Assembly (NCBI GenBank): GCA_011322755.1
Contig: DRLZ01000117.1
Span: forward strand, 1 to 12,465
DNA length: 12,465 nt
Direction of reading: 5' to 3'
From: Crenotrichaceae bacterium
Lineage (GTDB): Bacteria; Pseudomonadota; Gammaproteobacteria; Methylococcales; DRLZ01
Each line of letters opens with the position of its first letter. Position 1 is the stretch's first letter. Made by a program: the position numbers and the translations under genes. Positions 1 to 7,060 of this stretch are shown here, piece after piece. The notes under the pieces are model-generated. The model made no database searches, had not been told where the DNA came from, and saw only the letters and a list, made by a program, of their open reading frames with translations.

Positions 1-87
1 ACCAATCACCTCAATGGCATAACGATCCATCGCCCGGACTTGTTCAATTGTGTAGAGTTCAACTGGTAATTCTTTTGATTTTGACAT
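1..87 (-). CDS. nnr: NAD(P)H-hydrate repair enzyme Nnr, N-terminal fragment (cut by window edge)
   Basis: Only the first 29 codons are present; the gene continues beyond base 1. The peptide reads MSKSKELPVELYTIEQ and then VRAMDRYAIEVIG. The LYT-x-EQVR-x-MDR-x-AIE pattern is typical of the start of the YjeF_N epimerase domain of bifunctional Nnr, which repairs damaged (hydrated) NADH and NADPH. From family knowledge, a C-terminal ADP-dependent dehydratase domain should follow outside the window. The ATG at 85-87 is the furthest upstream start possible, because an in-frame TAA lies two codons before it (91-93). No good Shine-Dalgarno is visible. The family call rests on a short stretch but the motif is characteristic; a stand-alone epimerase is the main alternative. 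Confidence 0.72.
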   Translation of the reverse strand, partial: MSKSKELPVELYTIEQVRAMDRYAIEVIG

Positions 88-387
88 GGGTTAAGCGTAT
101 CGAGACCAAGACGTTAAATGTCGTCAAGCAACGTTGCTATTTGATGTGAAAACAGAATGAAATTAACACAATGCAACGCTCATACAGACTCAATTATTTT
201 ATATCACAAAACAATTATGACACTGACCCTGGAGCTTATTTTTTATTTTGTGCAGTTGTTCACATTTTTTGTAAATAATTATGATTTGTTCGTTTATTTT
301 GACTAACTCACCTACACTTGAATCAAGATCTCAGCAAAATGAAAGACTATTCTGATCTGGATTCTACTTATAGACAGGAGTACTATC
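88..387. promoter_or_regulatory. AT-rich regulatory region between divergent nnr and the 44-aa ORF
   Basis: No coding potential is apparent. It contains a 12-bp perfect palindrome at 127-138, about 40 bp upstream of nnr. A possible rightward promoter has -35 TTGTTC (256-261), an 18-bp spacer and -10 TATGAT (280-285). A TTGACT at 299-304 lacks a convincing -10. For nnr, a TATAAA-like -10 on the minus strand (198-203) lacks a good -35. These promoter guesses come from consensus matching by eye only. Confidence 0.35.
127..138. repeat. 12-bp perfect palindrome upstream of nnr
   Basis: AGCAACGTTGCT is its own reverse complement. It lies 39 bases upstream of the nnr start codon, where an operator would be plausible. 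I do not recognise it as the site of a known regulator, and a 12-bp palindrome can arise by chance. Confidence 0.4.
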
Positions 388-522
388 ATGAAAGCAAGTA
401 CACGTATTCAATCGTTAACAGCGTCAATACAGCAATCTCAAGCACACACAACATGTGTTAACAAGCAGCTGTGGACAGCAATCGTCTTCTCAATTGCGTT
501 TTATAGTTTCTTACCGCTCTAG
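388..522 (+). CDS. Candidate small membrane protein, 44 aa, unknown function
   Basis: ATG at 388-390 is preceded by a strong Shine-Dalgarno AGGAG (376-380) with a 7-nt spacer, the best ribosome site in this part of the window. It translates to MKASTRIQSLTASIQQSQ, then AHTTCVNKQLWTAIVF and SIAFYSFLPL, ending at TAG. The N-terminal half is polar with three basic residues. The last ~17 residues (from about Leu28) are hydrophobic enough for one membrane segment at the extreme C-terminus. I recognise no family. An AT-rich leader precedes it and a long hairpin (575-627) lies 52 bases downstream. It could be a tail-anchored small membrane protein, a type I toxin-like peptide, or a chance ORF. The ribosome site and hydrophobic tail are observed; the rest is inference. 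Confidence 0.4.
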   Translation: MKASTRIQSLTASIQQSQAHTTCVNKQLWTAIVFSIAFYSFLPL

Positions 523-574
523 TGAGAGCCAAGCACCAGAAAAACAGCTTGACGACACAATGTTAAGATTCAAT

Positions 575-627
575 GTGGATCTCTGTTTACAGTACAGCAG
601 CCAACTGGTACTCAAACAGAGATTCAC
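575..627. repeat. Long imperfect inverted repeat / hairpin between converging genes
   Basis: The left arm GTGGATCTCTGTTT (575-588) pairs with the right arm AAACAGAGATTCAC (614-627) at 13 of 14 positions; the exception is a G/T pair that becomes a G-U wobble in RNA. Inside it, AGTAC (591-595) pairs with GTACT (608-612) after a small internal loop, leaving a 12-nt apical loop. The whole can form about 19 pairs. It sits between the 44-aa ORF (ends 522) and hldE (leftward stop at 681-683), where a bidirectional terminator would be expected. No T-tract follows on either strand, so it is not a classical intrinsic terminator. A structured 3' UTR or a small mobile remnant are alternatives. Confidence 0.6.
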
Positions 628-680
628 CCTTGCTGGCATCCAATCAACCAGCCATAAAGTTCAGTTCGTTTTATCTTACT

Positions 681-2105
681 CTATTCTGTATTCAGAATGG
701 TTTCGATCATTTTAGTGGTTGAAAAACCTTCGCTGAATGGTAAAGTTGTTACCCTGCCCCCGTTTGCGATTACACAGTCATAACCAGCAATCTCCTTGAT
801 ATTCTGATAATCACCTCCTTTTACCAGTATATCGGGAAGAATCATGTTGATTTCATTTTCTGGTGTATCCCCGGAAAACGCAACAACCCAGTCAACACTT
901 GTCAAAGCCCCTAACATTTCCATACGTGATGACAATGGATTCACCGGACGCTGCTTGCCTTTTAGCCGGGCTACTGAATCATCATCATTAACCAGTACAA
1001 TCAGACGATCACCCAGCATTTTAGCCTGTTGCAAATAACGCAAGTGTCCGGGATGCAGAATATCAAAACAGCCATTCGTTAAAACAATGGTTTCTTCTCT
1101 TGATTTAGATTGCTGCACAAGATTGAGTAGCTCAGACAGACTCTGTGCCGAAGCTGTGATCGCAGTTTTTACTTGCATAAACTGGCGCATTTCATCGACA
1201 CTGACAGTAGCAGCACCAAGTTTTCCAACAACCATCCCCGCTGCAACATTTGCAAGCATGGTTGCCTTGGCAAAATCCAGCCCGGCTGCGAGTCCTGATG
1301 CGAGCGTTGATATGACTGTATCGCCAGCTCCGGTGACATCATAGACTTCACGCGCCTGGGTAGGAAAATGGATTGCTTGCTGGTTCTCAACACATAATGT
1401 CATCCCCAAATCACCTTGTGTTATCAGCAAGGCATCAAGATCCAATTGAGTCATCAACAGCTGACCTTTTTGTTCCAGCTGCTGTTGATTCTCACATTGC
1501 CCAACCACAGCCTCAAACTCCTGTCGATTCGGCGTTAACACGGTTGCACCTTGATAGCGTGTAAAATCGGTTCCCTTCGGATCAACCAACACTTTGATAT
1601 CAGCTTCACGGGCAAGGGTGATAAAAGTACGACATGCGCTCAAAGTGCCTTTACCATAATCAGATAACACAACGACATCAGCATCGACCAGTGCAGATTG
1701 ATAATCGGGTAATAATGACAAATCGTCCAGCGCTGAAAAACCATCTTCAAAATCAAGCCGGATCAATTGCTGGTGACGACTTAACACACGCAGTTTGGTA
1801 ATTGTTCGGGCTTGATCGCTGCGTTGAATCTGGCACTGAATACCCGCTTGTTTTAAATGATTAAGTAATTCATCACCATTGCCATCATTACCAATAAAAC
1901 CAGACAGAGAAACACGTCCACCAAGATTACGGATATTCAGCGCGACGTTACCCGCTCCACCAGCCCTGGCCTGCATTTGATCCACATGCACGACAGGAAC
2001 AGGCGCTTCAGGTGAAATCCGTTTCGTCTCACCCGAATAGTAGCGGTCCAGCATCAGATCACCGACAACCAGAATGTGCACATCAGTGAAATCAGGAATT
2101 TCCAT
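681..2105 (-). CDS. hldE: Bifunctional heptose-7-phosphate kinase / heptose-1-phosphate adenylyltransferase HldE
   Basis: This cytoplasmic enzyme catalyses two steps to ADP-heptose for the LPS inner core: phosphorylation of D-glycero-beta-D-manno-heptose 7-phosphate, and transfer of AMP to the 1-phosphate. It has 474 aa; as I recall E. coli HldE is 477. The N-terminal PfkB-type kinase spans about 1-315, with VVGDLMLDRY (13-22), GGAGN (49-53), the conserved TKLRVLSRHQQLIRLDFE block (103-120) and TGAGD (258-262) containing the catalytic Asp262. The C-terminal nucleotidyltransferase spans about 338-474, with TNGCFDILHPGH (343-354, HxGH signature) and LVKGGDY (427-433). Both domains look complete. 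Its ATG (2103-2105) has no clear Shine-Dalgarno. serS lies 81 bases upstream on the same strand, so co-transcription is possible but unproven. Confidence 0.97.
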   Translation of the reverse strand: MEIPDFTDVHILVVGDLMLDRYYSGETKRISPEAPVPVVHVDQMQARAGGAGNVALNIRNLGGRVSLSGFIGNDGNGDELLNHLKQAGIQCQIQRSDQARTITKLRVLSRHQQLIRLDFEDGFSALDDLSLLPDYQSALVDADVVVLSDYGKGTLSACRTFITLAREADIKVLVDPKGTDFTRYQGATVLTPNRQEFEAVVGQCENQQQLEQKGQLLMTQLDLDALLITQGDLGMTLCVENQQAIHFPTQAREVYDVTGAGDTVISTLASGLAAGLDFAKATMLANVAAGMVVGKLGAATVSVDEMRQFMQVKTAITASAQSLSELLNLVQQSKSREETIVLTNGCFDILHPGHLRYLQQAKMLGDRLIVLVNDDDSVARLKGKQRPVNPLSSRMEMLGALTSVDWVVAFSGDTPENEINMILPDILVKGGDYQNIKEIAGYDCVIANGGRVTTLPFSEGFSTTKMIETILNTE

Positions 2106-2186
2106 ACAATAATGAAAGAGATATTTTCTGAATAATCAACAGAATTTCAACAATAGATGAGATGCACAGATTGAGTACGATGATAA

Positions 2187-4206
<2,020 letters not shown>

Positions 4207-4228
4207 TCAAGCTCTCCTGATGAGATTG

Positions 4229-4256
4229 ATGATAACAACATCGACAAGGTTATCAT
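4229..4256. repeat. 8-bp inverted repeat in the crcB leader
   Basis: ATGATAAC (4229-4236) and GTTATCAT (4249-4256) pair perfectly around a 12-nt loop. On the leftward transcript it lies just upstream of the crcB Shine-Dalgarno (4214-4218) and downstream of the ACP-like gene. No T-tract follows, so it is not an intrinsic terminator. A translational control element or an mRNA processing site is possible but speculative. Confidence 0.4.
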
Positions 4257-4313
4257 TCGAAATTCAAACGCCGAATAGTCAACTGTCTTATCGTGATCTA
4301 GCAGGGTAACGAC

Positions 4314-4586
4314 TTAATCAATACCAAGGTCAGAAACAAAACTGGCATCTTCCGTCACTTGTTCGGGACTCACACCAAGCTGGGTGACGATAACATCTTG
4401 GGTTCTTTCCCACACATCTTCCTCATCAACCTGGATAGAACTCTCTGACTGTTTGACATAGAGGATATCCAGAATGTACTGATACAGTTTCCCAACGGTA
4501 TCCAGTTTTGCAGATTCTTCATCCGGAATGCTGATATCGAATTCCTCTTCGATTGCCATGATCAATTCAACTGCTTCAAGTCCCAT
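4314..4586 (-). CDS. Circularly permuted acyl-carrier-like protein lacking the phosphopantetheine serine
   Basis: The 90-aa product carries the two halves of an acyl carrier protein in reversed order. Residues 3-38 (LEAVELIMAIEEEFDISIPD, then EESAKLDTVGKLYQYI) match AcpP residues 37-72, helices II and III. After an acidic linker (~39-55), residues 57-90 (VWERTQDVIVTQLGV, then SPEQVTEDASFVSDLGID) match AcpP 2-35, helix I and the loop up to the DSL site. The break falls exactly at the modified serine of DSL. The protein starts MGL, so Gly stands where Ser36 would be, and it ends at the Asp before it. ATG 4584-4586 has GGAG at 4595-4598 (8-nt spacer) and an in-frame TAA two codons upstream (4590-4592), so no N-terminal extension is possible. 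No leftover ACP sequence is visible on either side. Canonical 4'-phosphopantetheinylation should be impossible. It lies between mtnA and crcB on the same strand. Partners and function are unknown. Confidence 0.85.
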   Translation of the reverse strand: MGLEAVELIMAIEEEFDISIPDEESAKLDTVGKLYQYILDILYVKQSESSIQVDEEDVWERTQDVIVTQLGVSPEQVTEDASFVSDLGID

Positions 4587-4886
4587 AATTTACTCTCCAC
4601 ACATAAAACCCCAGCATCCAGTGCATGAACATTTTCGCAAATCACTGCACTGTATTTACAACTTTTTTATACACTACAACACCAGAGAAAAAAAGTAGTG
4701 TATACCGCTCATTCCACCTAAATCGTCAATCAGAGCCGAATTCCCGCCGTTTGTACTGGTCGACAATCACCATCTCATCACTTTTGAAGATAGTTTTACT
4801 GTCAATAATGCATGGGTTTATACTATCGTCTCATGTCCTTATTATTCAGGAACAATGAAAGCAAGGTCTCAAGCTCACATCCTGTA
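4587..4886. promoter_or_regulatory. Noncoding gap upstream of the ACP-like gene, with candidate leftward promoters
   Basis: There is no convincing gene in these 300 bases. Two leftward promoter candidates would serve the ACP-like gene and possibly crcB-serS. The first has a consensus -35 TTGACA (4800-4805 on the minus strand), a 17-bp spacer and a poor -10 AGTGAT (4777-4782). The second has TTGACG (4724-4729), a 19-bp spacer and TATACA (4699-4704), whose -10 overlaps the right arm of a 10-bp inverted repeat. No T-tract terminator for mtnA is visible. Promoters are judged by eye only. Confidence 0.35.
4668..4704. repeat. 10-bp perfect inverted repeat upstream of the ACP-like gene
   Basis: TATACACTAC (4668-4677) and GTAGTGTATA (4695-4704) are exact reverse complements separated by 17 bases that include an A-run. 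The arm centres lie 27 bp apart. One arm overlaps a candidate leftward -10 (4699-4704), which fits an operator. Neither strand has a T-run after the stem, so it is a poor intrinsic terminator. No known regulator site was recognised. Confidence 0.6.
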
Positions 4887-5954
4887 TTACTCTGCTTGTG
4901 ACTCTTGAGATGCTGATGATTGCAGTTTTTTCATCCCGTTTTCATCCGGCTTGAATACAACACCTCTCTCAGTAACAATTGCATCAATTAAATGTGCTGG
5001 AGTCACATCAAATACCGGGTTCCAGGCAGTCACCAGAGAATCATCACCTTGATAGCTGTCTGGTAGTAATTCCATGGGATCACGTTGTTCTATCGCAATC
5101 ATTTCACCACTGATCAGTGTCCAGTCAATTGTCGAACATGGCGCAACGACCATCGTCTTCACTCCATGTTGCCTTGCCAGTGTAGCTAAAGCATAAGTAC
5201 CAATTTTGTTAGCAGTATCTCCATTCGCAGCAATCCGGTCAGCACCAACAATAATCCAGTCGATCTTGCCTTGCTGCATTAAATAACCCGATGCCAAGTC
5301 TGTTATCAATGTAGACGCGATACCATCTTGTTGTAACTCCCAAACTGTAAGACGCGCACCTTGCAGCCAGGGTCTGGTTTCAGTTGCATAGACTTGTTGT
5401 AACCCGCGGGAACAGGCACTGCGAATGACACCTAATGCGGTACCATAACCACCTGTCGCCAGCGCTCCGGCATTGCAATGGGTTAACACCGCAGTACATT
5501 TTCCGAGTATATCCGCGCCATATATCCCCATGGTCAGATTCGCATCAATATCATCCTGATGAATTTGTCTGGCCATGGCCAGCAATTTTGATTCCGGATC
5601 ACCCTGAATAGTTTCGATCAGCGCGGACATTTTATCTAAAGCCCACACTAAATTAACGGCTGTCGGACGGGAATCAGCAAGCAAATTGACCTGTTTTGCA
5701 ATTGTTTGCTTCCAGCCGTCTCCATGTTGAGCAAAACAGTGCCGCGCTGCCAGCACTACAGCGTATGCAGCAGCGATACCAATCGCAGGTGCGCCTCTGA
5801 CTTGCATGGTCTGGATAGCATTTACAACCTGTTCAACAGTTCTCAGGTGATGATAACTGACGACCTCAGGTAAATAACGCTGATCAAGAATTGTGAGTTC
5901 TGAGTTTCGCCATTCAACAGCTTGCAATTGCCGGTTCAGGGGTAGCTTCTGCAC
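4887..5954 (-). CDS. mtnA: S-methyl-5-thioribose-1-phosphate isomerase MtnA
   Basis: MtnA converts methylthioribose 1-phosphate to methylthioribulose 1-phosphate in the cytoplasmic methionine salvage pathway. It has 355 aa and belongs to the aldose-ketose isomerase / eIF2B-like family. Landmarks are VRGAPAIG (52-59), the catalytic Cys160 in LTHCNAGALATGGYGTALG (157-175), and Asp239 in GADRIAANGDTANKIGTY (237-254). Cys160 and Asp239 correspond to the catalytic Cys and Asp of characterised homologues. The start is a GTG (5952-5954) without a clear Shine-Dalgarno. An in-frame TAA lies 15 codons upstream, with no ATG or GTG in between, and the conserved part (LQAVEWRNSELTILDQRYLP) begins at residue 10. 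The protease gene ends 54 bases upstream on the same strand. MtaD, a partner in the same pathway, is encoded divergently from 7061. Confidence 0.95.
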   Translation of the reverse strand: MQKLPLNRQLQAVEWRNSELTILDQRYLPEVVSYHHLRTVEQVVNAIQTMQVRGAPAIGIAAAYAVVLAARHCFAQHGDGWKQTIAKQVNLLADSRPTAVNLVWALDKMSALIETIQGDPESKLLAMARQIHQDDIDANLTMGIYGADILGKCTAVLTHCNAGALATGGYGTALGVIRSACSRGLQQVYATETRPWLQGARLTVWELQQDGIASTLITDLASGYLMQQGKIDWIIVGADRIAANGDTANKIGTYALATLARQHGVKTMVVAPCSTIDWTLISGEMIAIEQRDPMELLPDSYQGDDSLVTAWNPVFDVTPAHLIDAIVTERGVVFKPDENGMKKLQSSASQESQAE

Positions 5955-6008
5955 GGATAGAAAAACAAGTTCTTTTGGCGGATTGATGCTGTGTTTTTAT
6001 GATGGAAA

Positions 6009-6800
6009 CTATGGCACCTCTGAATTTGGAACCAATGTCATTTCTCCATTTAAATCATCCAGCGTAATTTTGAACTTACCAAGCAAACTCATACCTAATA
6101 ATTGCTGCCCACCGAGTTTTTTTCTATCCATAAAAGCAGCCTCAACCATCTCTACTTTCTCACTTTTTATTTGTACCACAGGTATTTTTCCCTTCAATGC
6201 TTCTGTTTCACCATTTGCTGTTTTAACCACTTGTCTGGTCAAGGTTTTTCTATCCAGTTGCAAAACATCAATCATCGCCTCCTCCAACACCACAACATCA
6301 GCGCCCGTATCCACCAGCAGCAACACATCATGTCTTACCCCATCAGTACCGGTAAGACCAACTTTAATTTTATGATGCCCGCCTTCCTGCTCAGTTGAAA
6401 TAACTGTGGTGCTGGAATGCTCAGGCGGAGCGCCTTTCAATCCTATTATGTTAATTTGCTGGAGGTTTCCGTCATCATCGCGAATTTCCATGTAGTTAAA
6501 ATCGCCGAGCAACCGCTTTAGTGTTGCAGGTAAGGGTTCATTTGCAATCACAGCCTCTGTCTCACTAGTTTTATCGATACCGCGAATCACCAGCCCATGT
6601 TGTTTTGCCAATGCTTCCAACTCTGTATCGACATCAACAGTTTGCCACTGATAGTCAGGGACTTCACTATCCGCTTCATCTTCTGCAAATACAGGCTGTA
6701 CAGAGATTAGCAATAATGTTGAAATCAGTAGCATGACGATTATTGTGTCGATATGGTCGACATCAATTACGATATCACTACCCAGTTGTTTTATACTCAT
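6009..6800 (-). CDS. Exported retropepsin-like aspartic protease with secretin-N-like N-terminal domain
   Basis: The product has 263 aa from the chosen start. Residues ~19-38 are a hydrophobic segment ending VFA (37-39), a plausible signal peptidase site before EDEADS; a membrane anchor is the alternative. Residues ~50-122 resemble the short secretin/TonB N-terminal (STN-like) fold: LEALAKQHGLVIRG, then LPATLKRLLGDFNYMEI and a final INIIGLKG. Residues ~143-258 are a clan AA retropepsin-like domain with catalytic LLVDTGADVVVL (161-172, DTGA 164-167) and the late LLGMSLLGKFKITLDD (234-249). Retropepsins act as dimers; the substrate here is unknown and probably periplasmic. A longer form from 6836 is possible, but the ATG at 6798-6800 has AGGAG at 6810-6814 with a 9-nt spacer. 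The region before the hydrophobic core is long and acidic, odd for a signal peptide. mtnA follows after 54 bases. Confidence 0.82.
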   Translation of the reverse strand: MSIKQLGSDIVIDVDHIDTIIVMLLISTLLLISVQPVFAEDEADSEVPDYQWQTVDVDTELEALAKQHGLVIRGIDKTSETEAVIANEPLPATLKRLLGDFNYMEIRDDDGNLQQINIIGLKGAPPEHSSTTVISTEQEGGHHKIKVGLTGTDGVRHDVLLLVDTGADVVVLEEAMIDVLQLDRKTLTRQVVKTANGETEALKGKIPVVQIKSEKVEMVEAAFMDRKKLGGQQLLGMSLLGKFKITLDDLNGEMTLVPNSEVP

Positions 6801-7060
6801 CAATCTTGACTCCTGGATCAAAAAAATCGAGACCACTCACACTGTCTCCGTAATGTGCTACATTCTCTCAGATTTTTATACTGCATGCGTTAGAACATGT
6901 TACAACAAAATACACCAATTCATTCAAATCAGCGATAAAAAGCATTTCGACCTGAATGACTTAACTATATTAAATAAAGACACATTGCCAGATACAATCA
7001 GCCTGATCATTGATGATCTGACACCCGTCTCCTTAAATAAACCACAGACTCTAATCACAC
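6801..7060. promoter_or_regulatory. Divergent promoter region between the protease gene and mtaD
   Basis: AT-rich with no convincing gene. A possible rightward promoter for mtaD has TTAAAT (6970-6975), a 17-bp spacer and TACAAT (6993-6998), which would leave a leader of about 55 bases. A small inverted repeat GATCA-TTGA-TGATC lies between it and mtaD, around 7005-7020. For the protease only the Shine-Dalgarno at 6810-6814 is clear. Confidence 0.3.

Noticed and set aside
683..698. ATTCTG-TATT-CAGAAT hairpin at the hldE stop as a terminator
   Set aside because: The stem is AT-rich and only 6 bp with no T-tract on either strand; it overlaps the last hldE codons and is probably incidental.
455..715. 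Rightward 86-codon ORF overlapping the 44-aa ORF and the end of hldE
   Set aside because: It starts with GTG without a ribosome site, is a serine-rich low-complexity translation, runs through the hairpin and overlaps hldE. Joining it to the 44-aa ORF by a frameshift gives nothing recognisable.
4207..4313. Fluoride (crcB-motif) riboswitch upstream of crcB
   Set aside because: I looked for the conserved GGcGAUGG... and ...CUGAUGACxCCU elements on the minus strand and did not find them in order; only a simple 8-bp hairpin is present.
4314..4586. Ordinary ACP broken by a frameshift or truncation
   Set aside because: No frame upstream or downstream continues the missing ACP half, and both halves are already present in the single intact ORF in swapped order.
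4625..4858. Rightward 77-codon ORF between the ACP-like gene and mtnA
   Set aside because: No Shine-Dalgarno and no recognisable motif. It spans the inverted repeat and candidate leftward promoters, so noncoding DNA is the simpler reading.
6801..6836. 12-codon longer start for the protease gene
   Set aside because: The ATG at 6798-6800 has AGGAG at 9 nt, and the longer form would place that ribosome site inside the coding region.
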